64,000 nucleotides of DNA from Aquabacterium commune (GTDB lineage: Bacteria; Pseudomonadota; Gammaproteobacteria; Burkholderiales; Burkholderiaceae_C): NCBI RefSeq assembly GCF_004362855.1, contig NZ_SNXW01000002.1, positions 124,001-188,000 of the forward strand, in the 5' to 3' direction. The first letter of the stretch is position 1. Every line of letters starts with the position of its first letter. The notes under the pieces were generated by a model. That model was not told the origin of the DNA. It made no database searches and saw nothing but the letters and a program-made list of their open reading frames with translations. This document shows positions 47,262-57,204 of the stretch, one piece after another. A program made the position numbers and the translations under genes.

Positions 47262-47648
47262 TCAGTTTGCATGCTTGGCCTTGTAGTCGTTGACGGCTGC
47301 CTTGATGGCATCTTCGGCCAGGATGGAGCAGTGGATCTTGACCGGGGGCAAGGCCAGCTCTTCGGCGATCTGGGTGTTCTTGATGTCCAGCGCCTCGTCC
47401 AGGGTCTTGCCGCGGACCCACTCGGTCACCAGCGAGCTGGAAGCGATCGCCGAGCCGCAGCCGTAGGTCTTGAAACGCGCGTCTTCGATCACGCCGGTGC
47501 TCGGGTTGACCTTGATCTGCAGCTTCATCACGTCGCCGCAGGCGGGTGCACCCACCATGCCGGTGCCCACCGTCTCGTCGCCCTTCTCGAAGGAGCCAAC
47601 GTTGCGGGGGTGTTCGTAGTGGTCAATGACCTTGTCGCTGTATGCCAT
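47262..47648 (-). CDS. iscU: Fe-S cluster scaffold IscU
   Basis: A 128-aa scaffold. Cluster ligands are in [25 protein letters not shown] and [13 protein letters not shown], and the HscA recognition motif LPPVK lies just before the last one. Normal length. It follows iscS after 18 nt. Confidence 0.98.
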   Translation of the reverse strand: MAYSDKVIDHYEHPRNVGSFEKGDETVGTGMVGAPACGDVMKLQIKVNPSTGVIEDARFKTYGCGSAIASSSLVTEWVRGKTLDEALDIKNTQIAEELALPPVKIHCSILAEDAIKAAVNDYKAKHAN

Positions 47649-47666
47649 GGTGTAACTCCAAACTTC

Positions 47667-48887
47667 TCAGTGTGCCGACCATTGGATGGTGCTGATGTCG
47701 ATGCCATCCTTGTACATGTCCCACAGGGGGGACAGCTCGCGCAGCTTGGCCACGCGGTCCTTCAGGGTGGCGACGACGAAGTCGATCTCTTCTTCGGTGG
47801 TGAAGCGACCGATGGTCATGCGCAGCGAGCTGTGCGCCAGCTCGTCCGAACGGCCCAGGGCGCGCAGCACGTAGCTGGGCTCCAGGCTGGCCGAGGTGCA
47901 GGCCGAGCCCGAAGACACCGCGATGCCCTTGATGCCCATGATCAGCGACTCGCCTTCGACGTAATTGAAGGAGATGTTCAGGTTGTGCGGCACGCGGCGC
48001 TCGATGTCGCCGTTGACGAAAATCTGCTCGATGTCCTGCAGGCCCTTGAAGAGGCGCTGTTGCAGCGCACGGATGCGCTCGTTCTCGCTGACCATCTCTT
48101 CGCGAGCGATGCGGAAGGCCTCGCCCATGCCGACGATCTGGTGCGTGGGCAAGGTGCCCGAGCGCATGCCACGCTCGTGGCCGCCGCCGTGCATCTGCGC
48201 TTCGATGCGGATGCGCGGCTTGCGGCGCACGTACAGCGCACCGATGCCCTTGGGGCCGTAGGTCTTGTGCGAAGCCAGGCTCATCAGGTCCACCGGCAGC
48301 GTGTTCAGGTCGATGGCGACCTTGCCCGTGGCCTGGGCCGCGTCCACGTGGAAGACGATGCCCTTCTCGCGGCACAGCGCGCCGATGGTGGCGATGTCCT
48401 GGATGACGCCGATCTCGTTGTTCACGAACATGACCGAGATCAGGATGGTGTCCGGGCGGATGGCGGCCTTCAGCGCCTCCAGGTCCAGCAAGCCGTCTTC
48501 CTGCACGTCGAGGTAGGTGGCCTCGAAGCCTTGGCGCTCCAGCTCACGCACGGTGTCCAGCACGGCCTTGTGCTCGGTCTTGACCGTGATGATGTGCTTG
48601 CCGCGCGACTGGTAGAAGTGCGCCGCGCCCTTGAGCGCCAGGTTGTTCGATTCGGTGGCGCCCGAGGTCCAGACGATTTCGCGGGGGTCCGCGCCGATGA
48701 GATCGGCCACCTGCACGCGGGCCTTCTCGACCGCGGCCTCTGCTTCCCAGCCGTAGGCGTGGGTGCGCGATGCCGGGTTGCCGAAGTGCTCGCGCAGCCA
48801 GGGGATCATGGCGTCCACCACGCGCGGGTCGCACGGGTTGGTCGCGCCGTAGTCCATGTAGATCGGGAAATGCGGGGTCATGTCCAT
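47667..48887 (-). CDS. iscS: Cysteine desulfurase IscS
   Basis: A 406-aa PLP enzyme. The start [18 protein letters not shown] is the conserved N terminus; an in-frame upstream extension is not homologous. The PLP lysine is in [17 protein letters not shown] and the mobile-loop catalytic cysteine in [16 protein letters not shown]. It provides sulfur to IscU and to tRNA thiolation. Confidence 0.97.
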   Translation of the reverse strand: MDMTPHFPIYMDYGATNPCDPRVVDAMIPWLREHFGNPASRTHAYGWEAEAAVEKARVQVADLIGADPREIVWTSGATESNNLALKGAAHFYQSRGKHIITVKTEHKAVLDTVRELERQGFEATYLDVQEDGLLDLEALKAAIRPDTILISVMFVNNEIGVIQDIATIGALCREKGIVFHVDAAQATGKVAIDLNTLPVDLMSLASHKTYGPKGIGALYVRRKPRIRIEAQMHGGGHERGMRSGTLPTHQIVGMGEAFRIAREEMVSENERIRALQQRLFKGLQDIEQIFVNGDIERRVPHNLNISFNYVEGESLIMGIKGIAVSSGSACTSASLEPSYVLRALGRSDELAHSSLRMTIGRFTTEEEIDFVVATLKDRVAKLRELSPLWDMYKDGIDISTIQWSAH

Positions 48888-48984
48888 GGTGGGGACTCTT
48901 CTTTGTTTTGGCGCACATGGCCACACCGCGGGATGGCGGCATCGCACAATCGCGAACCCGCCAAGCGGGAAACCTTCAATTATC

Positions 48985-49018
48985 GCGCTTGGCGCCGCCC
49001 TGCGGCAAAGCCAAGCGC
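48985..49018 (-). promoter_or_regulatory. Stem-loop in the iscR-iscS intergenic region
   Basis: A perfect 9-bp outer stem GCGCTTGGC/GCCAAGCGC encloses a second 5-bp hairpin. It sits just after the iscR stop. In Escherichia coli, structured RNA at this place protects the iscR message when the downstream part is degraded; a similar role here is inferred. Confidence 0.6.
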
Positions 49019-49025
49019 TTCACCC

Positions 49026-49559
49026 TCACTTCGTCAGGGCTGCCCCGAGGGCGAACACCGAGTTGGGTGCGGTGACCTTGATGGGCTTGACCACCGGGGT
49101 GGTCGAGATGGCGCGTTTGATCGGCTGCGCCTCGATGGAGACGCCCTTGGCCAGCTGGTCTTCGACCAATTTGCGCAGGGAGATCGAATCGAGGTACTCG
49201 ATCATCTTGTTGTTGAGCGCGGTCCAGAGGTCGTGCGTCATGCAGCGGCCGCCTTCGTCGCCCATGCAGTTTTCCTTGCCGCCGCAGCCGGTGGCGTCGA
49301 TGGGCTCATCGACGGCCACGATGATGTCGGCCACGGTGATGTCTTCGGCCTTGCGCCCCAGGGAGTAGCCACCGCCCGGCCCGCGTGTGCTCTCCACGAG
49401 TTCGTGGCGGCGCAGCTTGCCGAACAGCTGCTCCAGGTAGGACAGCGAGATCTGCTGGCGTTGGCTGATGGCGGCCAGCGCCACCGGGCCAGTGTGCTCG
49501 CGCAGGGCCAAATCGATCATCGCGGTGACGGCGAAACGGCCTTTGGTGGTCAGTCGCAT
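49026..49559 (-). CDS. iscR: Fe-S cluster-sensing regulator IscR (Rrf2 family)
   Basis: A 177-aa repressor/activator. The ATG at 49559 was chosen for the MRLTTKGRFAVTAMIDLA start and a GAGGAG ribosome site; the longer frame adds non-homologous residues. The winged helix occupies residues about 1-80. The 2Fe-2S ligands lie in ATGCGGKENCMGDEGGRCM followed by THDLW (three Cys plus His). Holo-IscR would repress its own operon through the sites listed upstream. Confidence 0.97.
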   Translation of the reverse strand: MRLTTKGRFAVTAMIDLALREHTGPVALAAISQRQQISLSYLEQLFGKLRRHELVESTRGPGGGYSLGRKAEDITVADIIVAVDEPIDATGCGGKENCMGDEGGRCMTHDLWTALNNKMIEYLDSISLRKLVEDQLAKGVSIEAQPIKRAISTTPVVKPIKVTAPNSVFALGAALTK

Positions 49560-49651
49560 GGCACTCTCCTCAAGAGGACTCGGGGCCCTCCGGTTCGGAG
49601 GGTTTTCCAGAATGTGGACCGACAACCGGTCGGTTGGACCGGTTCGGGTCA

Positions 49652-49676
49652 ATTCCCGAGCATTTCAGTCAATCAT
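49652..49676 (-). promoter_or_regulatory. IscR type-1-like operator, proximal
   Basis: On the minus strand the 25-nt site begins ATGATTGACTGAAATGCTCG and ends GGAAT, matching the type-1 pattern TTGACT then CTCGG with the usual spacing. It overlaps the -10 of the isc promoter, which fits repression by 2Fe-2S IscR. Confidence 0.75.
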
Positions 49677-49700
49677 AGAGATTCCGACTGATTCAGTCAA
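49672..49700 (-). promoter_or_regulatory. Sigma-70 promoter of the isc operon
   Basis: On the minus strand -35 TTGACT (49695-49700) and -10 TATGAT (49672-49677) are separated by exactly 17 nt, a near-consensus pair about 113 nt upstream of iscR. Confidence 0.85.
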
Positions 49701-49705
49701 CTTAA
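49681..49705 (-). promoter_or_regulatory. IscR type-1-like operator, distal
   Basis: On the minus strand a second 25-nt site, TTAAGTTGACTGAATCAGTC then GGAAT, overlaps the -35. It sits in tandem with the proximal site 29 nt further downstream. Confidence 0.65.
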
Positions 49706-49765
49706 GGCCAGGGGTTTCCCGAAGTCATTCCCGATGCACCCGATGGACAGCATCCATCGTTGCCC

Positions 49766-50359
49766 TCAATCGCCCTGGCTGCGGTCCATGTGCGCCAGCC
49801 GCATCTGCAGGTGCGTCACCAGGCCATCGCAAGCGGCCTCGACCAGGTCGAGCACATGCTCGAAGCCGGACGGCCCGCCGTAGTAGGGGTCGGGCACCAC
49901 GGGCGCGCCGGCCAGCGGGTGGCTGTGGGGGATGAACTCGGTCAGGCGGCGCAGGCGCGGGCGCAGGTCGCTGGGGCAATTTTCCTCCAGAAGGGCCAGG
50001 TTGTCCCAGTCCATGGCGAGCAGCAGGTCGAAGTGGGCGTAGTCCTGCGCCTGCACCTTGCGGGCGCGCAGGTGGGCCAGTTCGTAGCCGCGCTGGGCCC
50101 CGGCCTGGCTGGAGCGCGCATCGGGGGGGCTGTCCAGGTGGTAGGCGTGGGTGCCGGCCGAATCCACGGCCACCACATCGGCCAGGCCGGCTGCGCTCAA
50201 GCGGTGGCGCAAAACGGCCTCGGCCGTCGGGCTGCGGCAAATGTTGCCCATGCAGACCATGAGGACGCGCAGGCGCGCCTCGGGCGGTGTGGGCGCGGCA
50301 TCGGTGGAGGTGTTGCCTCCCAGGGACTTGCCGATCAGGCGAGACAGCATGCCGGACAT
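49766..50359 (-). CDS. Low-molecular-weight protein tyrosine phosphatase
   Basis: A 197-aa protein with an extra N-terminal about 28 residues. The P-loop is VCMGNICRSPTAEAVL (C-x5-R-S) and the catalytic acid loop VPDPYYGG is intact, so it should be active. Families of this type act in exopolysaccharide control or arsenate reduction; the context (8 nt after uvrB) does not indicate which. The region downstream to iscR holds the isc promoter. Confidence 0.93.
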   Translation of the reverse strand: MSGMLSRLIGKSLGGNTSTDAAPTPPEARLRVLMVCMGNICRSPTAEAVLRHRLSAAGLADVVAVDSAGTHAYHLDSPPDARSSQAGAQRGYELAHLRARKVQAQDYAHFDLLLAMDWDNLALLEENCPSDLRPRLRRLTEFIPHSHPLAGAPVVPDPYYGGPSGFEHVLDLVEAACDGLVTHLQMRLAHMDRSQGD

Positions 50360-50368
50360 CGCTTCAAC

Positions 50369-52531
50369 TCACTGGCGCGCGGCCTGGATGGGCACGATGC
50401 GGTCGTGTCCCGTGGCCCCGAACACCTGCTCCTTGAGCAGGGCCAACTGGTCGCGCAAGCGTGCGGCTTTCTCGAATTCCAGGGCGCGGGCGGCCTCCAG
50501 CATGTCTTTTTCCAGCTGCTTGATGCGCTTGCCCAGGTCGCGCTCGGACAGGGCCTCGGTGCCCTCCATGGACTTGACCAGCGCCTCGGCGGCCTTGAGG
50601 TCGTCCTTGGCGGCGTTCGACATCACGCCATCGATCAGCTCCTTGACCCGCTTGTTGATGGTCTTGGGCGTGATGCCGTTGGCCTCGTTGTGCGCGATCT
50701 GCTTGGTGCGGCGGCGCTCGGTTTCGCCCATGGCCTTGCGCATGGACTCGGTGATTTTGTCGGCGTACAGGATGGCGCGACCGTTCTGGTTGCGCGCCGT
50801 CCGCCCGATGGTCTGGATCAGGCTGCGCTCGCTGCGCAGGAAGCCTTCCTTGTCGGCATCGAGGATGGCCACGAGGGACACCTCGGGGATGTCCAGGCCC
50901 TCGCGCAGCAGGTTGATGCCCACCAGCACATCGAACACGCCCAGGCGCAGGTCGCGCAAGATTTCCACGCGCTCCACGGTGTCGATGTCGGAGTGCAGGT
51001 AGCGCACCTTGACGCCGTTTTCCGTCAGGTAGTCGGTGAGCTGCTCGGCCATGCGCTTGGTCAGCGTGGTGATGAGCACGCGTTCGCTTTTCTGCACGCG
51101 GATGTGGATTTCCTGCAGCACGTCGTCCACCTGGTGGGTGGCTGGGCGCACCTCGACGATCGGGTCCAGCAGACCGGTGGGGCGCACCACCTGCTCGACG
51201 ATCTGGCCGCTGTGCTGCTGCTCGTAGGCCGCGGGCGTGGCCGTGACGAACACGACCTGGCGCATCTTGCCCTCGAACTCTTCGAACTTCAGCGGGCGGT
51301 TGTCGAGTGCCGAAGGCAGGCGGAAGCCGTATTCCACCAGCGTGGTCTTGCGGGCGCGGTCGCCGTTGTACATGCCGCCGAGCTGGCCGATCATGACGTG
51401 GCTCTCATCGAGGAACATCAGCGCATCGGGCGGCATGTAGTCCACCAGCGTGGGCGGCGGGTCCCCGGGGTTGGCGCCGGAGAGGTGGCGGGTGTAGTTC
51501 TCGATGCCCTTGCAGTGGCCGACTTCCTGCAACATTTCGAGGTCAAAGCGGGTGCGCTGCTCCAGGCGCTGCGCCTCGACCAATTTGCCATCGCCCACCA
51601 GCTGCTTGACGCGCTGGTTGAGCTCTTCCTTGATGCCCTCGATGGCCACCAGCACGCGCTCGCGCGGGGTCACGTAATGGCTGGAGGGGTAGATGGTGAA
51701 GCGCGGGATCTTCTGGCGGATGCGGCCGGTGAGCGGGTCGAAGAGTTGGATGCTGTCGATCTCGTCGTCGAAGAGTTCGAGGCGCACGGCCAGTTCGGAG
51801 TGTTCGGCCGGGAAGACGTCGATGGTGTCGCCGCGCACGCGGAAGGTGCCACGCCCGAACTCCATGTCGTTGCGCTTGTACTGCATGCGGATGAGCTGGG
51901 CGATGACGTCGCGCTGGCCGAGCTTGTCGCCCACCCGCGCGATCAGGACCATCTGCATGTAGTCCTCGGGCTTGCCGATGCCGTAGATGGCCGAGACGGT
52001 GGCCACGATGACGACATCGCGGCGCTCCAGCAGGCTCTTGGTGGTGCTCAGCCGCATCTGCTCGATGGCCTCGTTGATGGCGCTGTCCTTCTCGATGAAC
52101 AGGTCGCGCTGCGGGACGTAGGCTTCGGGCTGGTAGTAGTCGTAGTAGCTGACGAAGTACTCGACGGCGTTGTGCGGGAAGAACTCGCGGAACTCGGCGT
52201 AGAGCTGCGCTGCCAGCGTCTTGTTGGGCGCGAAGACGATGGCCGGACGGCCTTCGCGGGCGATGACGTTGGCCATGGTGAAGGTCTTGCCCGAGCCGGT
52301 CACACCCAGCAGGGTCTGGTAGCTCAGGCCGTCTTCGATGCCCTCGCAGAGCTGGGCGATGGCGGTCGGCTGGTCGCCCGCCGGTGGGTAGGGCTGGTAC
52401 AGCTCGAAGGGCGAGTTCTCGAAGCGCACGAACTCCCCGTCGGGCACGGGCTCGCCCGCGCCGGCTTCCGTGACGCCTGAACGGTTGGCTGAGGGCAACT
52501 TGACCCCCTCAAGGGAAATGGGATCTGACAT
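50369..52531 (-). CDS. uvrB: Excinuclease ABC subunit B
   Basis: A 720-aa nucleotide-excision repair helicase. Walker A is [14 protein letters not shown], the damage-wedge beta-hairpin region [12 protein letters not shown] follows, and the C-terminal UVR motif that binds UvrC is at about residues 675-715. The start at [14 protein letters not shown] was preferred; an upstream ATG would add 22 non-conserved residues. The N terminus is about 45 residues longer than in Escherichia coli. No CTGT-N8-ACAG LexA box was seen in the 139-nt divergent region with the aminotransferase gene. Confidence 0.97.
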   Translation of the reverse strand: MSDPISLEGVKLPSANRSGVTEAGAGEPVPDGEFVRFENSPFELYQPYPPAGDQPTAIAQLCEGIEDGLSYQTLLGVTGSGKTFTMANVIAREGRPAIVFAPNKTLAAQLYAEFREFFPHNAVEYFVSYYDYYQPEAYVPQRDLFIEKDSAINEAIEQMRLSTTKSLLERRDVVIVATVSAIYGIGKPEDYMQMVLIARVGDKLGQRDVIAQLIRMQYKRNDMEFGRGTFRVRGDTIDVFPAEHSELAVRLELFDDEIDSIQLFDPLTGRIRQKIPRFTIYPSSHYVTPRERVLVAIEGIKEELNQRVKQLVGDGKLVEAQRLEQRTRFDLEMLQEVGHCKGIENYTRHLSGANPGDPPPTLVDYMPPDALMFLDESHVMIGQLGGMYNGDRARKTTLVEYGFRLPSALDNRPLKFEEFEGKMRQVVFVTATPAAYEQQHSGQIVEQVVRPTGLLDPIVEVRPATHQVDDVLQEIHIRVQKSERVLITTLTKRMAEQLTDYLTENGVKVRYLHSDIDTVERVEILRDLRLGVFDVLVGINLLREGLDIPEVSLVAILDADKEGFLRSERSLIQTIGRTARNQNGRAILYADKITESMRKAMGETERRRTKQIAHNEANGITPKTINKRVKELIDGVMSNAAKDDLKAAEALVKSMEGTEALSERDLGKRIKQLEKDMLEAARALEFEKAARLRDQLALLKEQVFGATGHDRIVPIQAARQ

Positions 52532-52670
52532 CCGGGGCGCTTTGGCTAAAATAATGGGTTTGCCCCTACCGGGCACTGGAAGCTGGCCGCTTGGCACCCG
52601 TTTGACATGAGCGGGCCCAAGCTGGGCGGCGAATCTTTCAGCTTATCTCAACCGACCGGAGACCGCTCGA

Positions 52671-53870
52671 ATGGCTTCATTGTTCGCTTCCGTTGAAATG
52701 GCCCCCCGCGACCCCATCCTGGGCCTCAACGAACAGTTCAACGCCGATCCCAACCCCAAGAAGGTCAACCTCGGCGTGGGCGTCTACACCGACGACCAGG
52801 GCAAGCTGCCGCTGCTGAAGTGCGTGGCCGCCGCTGAAAAGCAGATGTCCGAGGCCCCCAAGGCCCGCGGCTACCTGCCCATCGACGGCATCGTGGCCTA
52901 TGACAAGGCCGTGCGAGGCCTGGTCTTCGGTGCCGAGCACCCCGCGGTCAAGGCCGGTCGCATCGCCACGGCCCAGGCCATCGGCGGCACCGGCGGCCTG
53001 AAGCTGGGCGCCGACTTCCTCAAGCGCCTGAACCCCGATGCGCAGGTCCTGATCTCGGACCCGAGCTGGGAAAACCACCGCGCCCTGTTCGAATCGGCCG
53101 GCTTCCCCGTGGACGTGTACCCGTACTACGACGCCGCCAACCGTGGCATCCACTTCGACGGCCTGATCGCCAAGCTGAAGTCCTCCAAGGCCGGCACCAT
53201 CGTGCTGCTGCACGCCTGCTGCCACAACCCGACCGGCTACGACCTGACCGACGCCCAGTGGGACGAAGTCATCGCCGTGATCCAGGCCGGCGGCCTGGTG
53301 CCCTTCCTGGACATGGCCTACCAGGGCTTCGGCAACGGCATTGCTGAGGACGGCCAGGTCGTCATCAAGTTCCTGGAGTCGGGCCTGAGCTTCTTCGTGT
53401 CGACCAGCTTCTCCAAGAGCTTCTCGCTGTACGGCGAGCGCGTCGGCGCCCTGAGCATCGTGAGCGAATCGGCCGAGGAATCGGGCCGCGTGCTGAGCCA
53501 GCTCAAGCGCGTCATCCGCACCAACTACTCCAACCCGCCGACGCACGGCGCCCAGGTGGTCGCCACCGTCCTGAACAGCCCCGAGCTGCGCAAGATGTGG
53601 GAAGACGAGCTGGCCGAGATGCGCGACCGCATCAAGCTGATGCGCACGGCGCTGGTCAAGGAACTGAGCGCAGCCGGCGTGCAGGGCGACCTGAGCTACA
53701 TCACCCGCCAGAAGGGCATGTTCAGCTACTCCGGCCTGAACGCAGCGCAAATGCAGCGCCTGCGCGCCGAGTTCGGCGTGTACGGCGTGGACTCCGGCCG
53801 CATCTGCGTGGCCGCGCTGAACAGCGGCAACATCCAGGGCGTGGCTGCGGCCATCAAGGCCGTGATGTGA
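52671..53870 (+). CDS. Aspartate/aromatic-amino-acid aminotransferase (class I)
   Basis: A 399-aa PLP enzyme of the AspC/TyrB group, converting aspartate or aromatic amino acids with 2-oxoglutarate. It starts FASVEMAPRDPILGLNEQF as the family does. The PLP lysine is in STSFSKSFSLYGERVG, with the HACCHNPTG motif at about residue 182 and substrate Arg in SGRICVAALN. Substrate preference (aspC versus tyrB) cannot be told from sequence. It diverges from uvrB; a TTGACA lies at 52602-52607 but no good -10 follows. Confidence 0.95.
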   Translation: MASLFASVEMAPRDPILGLNEQFNADPNPKKVNLGVGVYTDDQGKLPLLKCVAAAEKQMSEAPKARGYLPIDGIVAYDKAVRGLVFGAEHPAVKAGRIATAQAIGGTGGLKLGADFLKRLNPDAQVLISDPSWENHRALFESAGFPVDVYPYYDAANRGIHFDGLIAKLKSSKAGTIVLLHACCHNPTGYDLTDAQWDEVIAVIQAGGLVPFLDMAYQGFGNGIAEDGQVVIKFLESGLSFFVSTSFSKSFSLYGERVGALSIVSESAEESGRVLSQLKRVIRTNYSNPPTHGAQVVATVLNSPELRKMWEDELAEMRDRIKLMRTALVKELSAAGVQGDLSYITRQKGMFSYSGLNAAQMQRLRAEFGVYGVDSGRICVAALNSGNIQGVAAAIKAVM

Positions 53871-53912
53871 TGCCAGTGCAGGCCTGAACAGGGCCTGTGC
53901 CCACGCACCCGA

Positions 53913-53936
53913 AAGGCTCCGCAAGGGGCCTTTTTT
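53913..53936 (+). terminator. Intrinsic terminator of the aminotransferase gene
   Basis: Eight-base-pair stem AAGGCTCC/GGGGCCTT (one G-T pair) closed by a GCAA tetraloop and followed by TTTTTT, 42 nt after the stop codon. It separates this gene from the convergent operon. Confidence 0.9.
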
Positions 53937-53946
53937 CATGGGCTGC

Positions 53947-56577
53947 TCAGTGCGGGGCCGAGATGCGCTGCAGCACCTGACCGGCCTCCGGCCATGCCGG
54001 CTGGATGCGGTTGAGCTCGGTCAGCAAAGCGCGTGCGGCGTCCACGTCCAGGCGCGCCAGGGCGGCGGCCATGCCCACCAGGGGCTCGTAGGCCGGGCGG
54101 AAATCGGGACTGAGGCGCAGCACCGACAGCAGCGGCTCGCGCACCTGGGCGAGCATGTCCTGCACATCGCCCGACGGGCGCACGCCCTGCCCCACCTCGA
54201 TGAAGCGCTGGCGTGCCTGCCAGTAGGCCGCCATGCGCCGGGCCCAGGCCGGATCGGTCTGGGCAGCCAGCACCTCTGCAGGCGCCACCGACACCGACCG
54301 CATCAGCACAGCCAGGCGATCGCGCGGCGCCGTGTCGGGCGCATAGGTGATGCGCGGGGCGGCATAGGCCACGACCGGCAGGTCATCGGTGTTGGCAGGC
54401 GCATCGGCGGCGAAGCGCCGGAGTGCCTCGGGCCCGGCAATCACATTGCCCAGCAGCGCGAATTCGTCGGTGATGCCAAAGGCCGCGGGGGAGCGTGGGA
54501 AGCCGTTGGCAGACAGGCGCTGGCGCAAGCGGGTCGGATCGAACCGTCCGGCGTCCTGGGCCTCATCGGGGTGGCCCAACAGGCCGACCACGGGGGTCTC
54601 CAGGCTGTTGCTGACCAGGACGGCCACGCCCTTCGGGTAGGCGATCAGGAAGGACTGCACGATGCTGCGCAGCGTGGCGATGTCCAGCTGGTGCAGCGGC
54701 AGCCACTGGCAGAACAGGCCGTCGGGCGCCAGGCGGGCCTTGACGGCACGGAAGTGCTCGACCGTGTAGAGCGCACCGGAGCCACTGCGCGCGGGCTGGA
54801 AGTTGTCCGAGACGATGACGTCGTAGCGTCGGACCGTGGCGCGCACGAAACGGCGGGCATCGGCCGCCAGGATGGTCTGGCGCGGGTTGGGGCCAGCGCG
54901 GTCGAACACGCGCCAGAAGTGCTGTGCCGCGTCGATGACCTCGGGCAGCAGCTCGACCGTGTCCACCTGCAGGCTGGGGTCTTCGGCGGCGGCACCGGAG
55001 GTCACCCCCGTGCCCAGGCCCAGGAACAAGGCCTTGTGTGGCGCGGGGTGCAGCAGCAAGGGCAACAGGGCCTGGCGACCGTCCACCAGCAGGGTGGCCG
55101 AGCTGCCCTCTTGCTGCCGGTTGTTGATGCGCAAGCGCGCCACGCCATCGGCGTCCTCCACCACACTGACCGCGGCCATGATGCCGTCGCGGTAAGCCAC
55201 GATGTTCCCGCCTTCCGGCACATCGACGAAAGCCAGCGGCGGGGTCCACACCGCCAGGGCGATGGCCGTGAGGGCCGGCGCCCACACCCAGGACGTCCGC
55301 CAGGCGCGCCGCGCGGTGAGGGCCAGGTAGCCCAGCGCGATCAACACCAGCACCCACTTCGGGCCGAGCACAGGCGTCAGCAGCACGCCGAACAGCGGGG
55401 CCGCAGCCGCCGCGCCCAGCGTGTTGACGCCCAAGGAGCGGCCAAAGCCCACGCCCTGGGCACTGGCGCATGCGCTGAGGTGGCTGAACAGTGCGCCCAT
55501 CGCGAAGGTGGGCAAGCCGAAAGCCGCCAGAGCGATGACACCCTCTGCGGCCACGGCCGCGCCCATGCCGCCGCCCCATGCGGCGCGCAACCACACCTGC
55601 AGCGACTCGGACGCCCACAGGCTGGCCGTGCCCAGCAAGCAAGCCATGGCCAGCCAGGACAGCAGCCTGTCGCTCAGGGCTTGCGCGTCGCTCACCCGGT
55701 GACGCCAGCGCGCGTGAGCGGCCGCCCCCAGGGCCGTGCCCACGAGGTACACGGCCAGCAGCATGGCGAAGGTGTAAACCGTGTCCTCGGCCACCTGGCT
55801 GAGCACGCGCACCACCAGCACCTCGTAGCCAATGCCCAGCAGGCCGGTGAGGGCCAGGCGCCAGAGCATGGCGCGGCCTGGATGCGCAGTCGCACCCGAC
55901 GCAATCGGAGCACCGGGGACGTCAGCCCGATCGGCTGCCACAGGGCTGCGCGCGGGGAAAACCACCAGTGCCGCCAACCCACACAGCAGATTGAGCGCCA
56001 CGCACACCGCCGCGGTGTGGGCCAGCCCCAACTGTGGCACCAGCCAGAAGGCCGTGCCCAACACACCCAGCACGGCGCCCGAGGTGTTGGCCGCGTAAAA
56101 GGCGGCGATCGACCGGGCACCCGCGCCCGACATCACCCGCTCCATGGCCGGCAAGGTCGCGCCCATGGCCACCGTGGCAGGCAGCAGCAACAAGAAGGTG
56201 CCGCAAAACGCCAACGCCCACTGCCACAACGGCGCCGGCTGCGCACCCATGCGCACGAGCAGCCAATCACTCGCTGGCGACATCAGCACCAGCAGCGCCA
56301 GCCCCCACAAGGCAATCGCCCCTTCACAGATGGCGTACCAGCGCACCGGCCGCTCGCTGCGCTCGATGCGTGGCCCCAGCCACAAGGCGCCGAGGGCGAT
56401 GCCACCGAAAAACGCGGCCACCACGGCCAGCACAGATGCCGACTCGTGGCCCAGCCACAAGGCGCATTGCTGCGTCCACACCACCTGGTAGCCCAAGCCG
56501 GCAAAACCGGAGGCCACCATCAGCAGCAGGGCAGCGCGGTGCCGAGCGGTCTCGACCACGGACACCGACTCAGCCAC
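53947..56577 (-). CDS. Membrane-fused spermidine-synthase-like methyltransferase-fold protein
   Basis: An 876-aa protein with a GTG start that overlaps the upstream oxygenase gene by 8 nt. Residues about 15-440 hold around ten or more hydrophobic helices with MFS-like loops (GFAGLGYQVVWTQQ, TVAMGATLPAMERVM). Residues about 460-700 are a Rossmann domain of the spermidine synthase type: KALFLGLGTGVTSGAA, then VDTVELLPEVIDAA and RRYDVIVSDNFQPA. The C-terminal 130 residues look like helical repeats. Such fusions are common but their reactions are largely unknown; spermidine synthesis is not assured. Confidence 0.8.
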   Translation of the reverse strand: MAESVSVVETARHRAALLLMVASGFAGLGYQVVWTQQCALWLGHESASVLAVVAAFFGGIALGALWLGPRIERSERPVRWYAICEGAIALWGLALLVLMSPASDWLLVRMGAQPAPLWQWALAFCGTFLLLLPATVAMGATLPAMERVMSGAGARSIAAFYAANTSGAVLGVLGTAFWLVPQLGLAHTAAVCVALNLLCGLAALVVFPARSPVAADRADVPGAPIASGATAHPGRAMLWRLALTGLLGIGYEVLVVRVLSQVAEDTVYTFAMLLAVYLVGTALGAAAHARWRHRVSDAQALSDRLLSWLAMACLLGTASLWASESLQVWLRAAWGGGMGAAVAAEGVIALAAFGLPTFAMGALFSHLSACASAQGVGFGRSLGVNTLGAAAAAPLFGVLLTPVLGPKWVLVLIALGYLALTARRAWRTSWVWAPALTAIALAVWTPPLAFVDVPEGGNIVAYRDGIMAAVSVVEDADGVARLRINNRQQEGSSATLLVDGRQALLPLLLHPAPHKALFLGLGTGVTSGAAAEDPSLQVDTVELLPEVIDAAQHFWRVFDRAGPNPRQTILAADARRFVRATVRRYDVIVSDNFQPARSGSGALYTVEHFRAVKARLAPDGLFCQWLPLHQLDIATLRSIVQSFLIAYPKGVAVLVSNSLETPVVGLLGHPDEAQDAGRFDPTRLRQRLSANGFPRSPAAFGITDEFALLGNVIAGPEALRRFAADAPANTDDLPVVAYAAPRITYAPDTAPRDRLAVLMRSVSVAPAEVLAAQTDPAWARRMAAYWQARQRFIEVGQGVRPSGDVQDMLAQVREPLLSVLRLSPDFRPAYEPLVGMAAALARLDVDAARALLTELNRIQPAWPEAGQVLQRISAPH

Positions 56578-57193
56578 TGAAGTTCACAGCGTAGCCCCAG
56601 GATTCCAGCCGCGCCGGGATGGCGTTGAACGCCAGGGTGATGCGGCGCGCGCCCTCGTTGGGCGGCACAGCGTGCATCAGGTAGCTGGGGAACAGCACCA
56701 GGTCGCCAGGCTCGGGCTGCGGGCTGATCCACTTCTCGGCGTTGAAGGCGCCCGTGACCACGCCGGCATGGTCGTTCTTGAAGGAAAAATCGTGCCCCCC
56801 CGGCGACTTCATGAAGACCGTGCGCGACGAAGGGTGCGTGGGCGTGAGGTACACCACCCCGGAGATGAAACTGTTGGCGTGGTTGTGCATGGCCTGGCGT
56901 CCGCCCTCGTCCAGCACATTGACCCACATCTCCTTGATGGCCCAACCCAGTGGCTCACCGAACATCAGCGTGCCGAAGTCGGCCAGCTTGGGCGTGATCA
57001 GCGCAGCGGCCTCCACCAACAGCGGGCTGTCGCTGGGGCGCAGCATCTGCGTGTGCGACAGGTTCGCCGAGGCATTGTTGCTCTGCAGGGCCAGGCCGCT
57101 GAAATGCTGCACCAGGCCATCGACCACCGCGCGCGGCAAAGCGCCAGGGGCACGCAGGAAGGGCGTGGGAAAGAGAGGGATGACTTCGTTCAT
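56570..57193 (-). CDS. 2OG-Fe(II) oxygenase family protein (TIGR02466-like)
   Basis: A 207-aa protein; the start MNEVIPLFPTPFLRAPGAL was chosen over longer in-frame extensions because it matches the family N terminus. Fe-ligand region AMHNHANSFISGVVYL at about residues 102-118 and the distal PGDLVLFPSYLMHAVPPNEG with following RRITLAFN (2-oxoglutarate Arg) fit a cupin-fold dioxygenase. Substrate unknown. It lies 11 nt after the HupE-type gene. Confidence 0.85.
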   Translation of the reverse strand: MNEVIPLFPTPFLRAPGALPRAVVDGLVQHFSGLALQSNNASANLSHTQMLRPSDSPLLVEAAALITPKLADFGTLMFGEPLGWAIKEMWVNVLDEGGRQAMHNHANSFISGVVYLTPTHPSSRTVFMKSPGGHDFSFKNDHAGVVTGAFNAEKWISPQPEPGDLVLFPSYLMHAVPPNEGARRITLAFNAIPARLESWGYAVNFSG

Positions 57194-57204
57194 GGCATTC
57201 AAAC

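Noticed and set aside
52532..52670. LexA box for uvrB in the divergent intergenic region.
   Set aside because: No CTGT-N8-ACAG or close variant on either strand.
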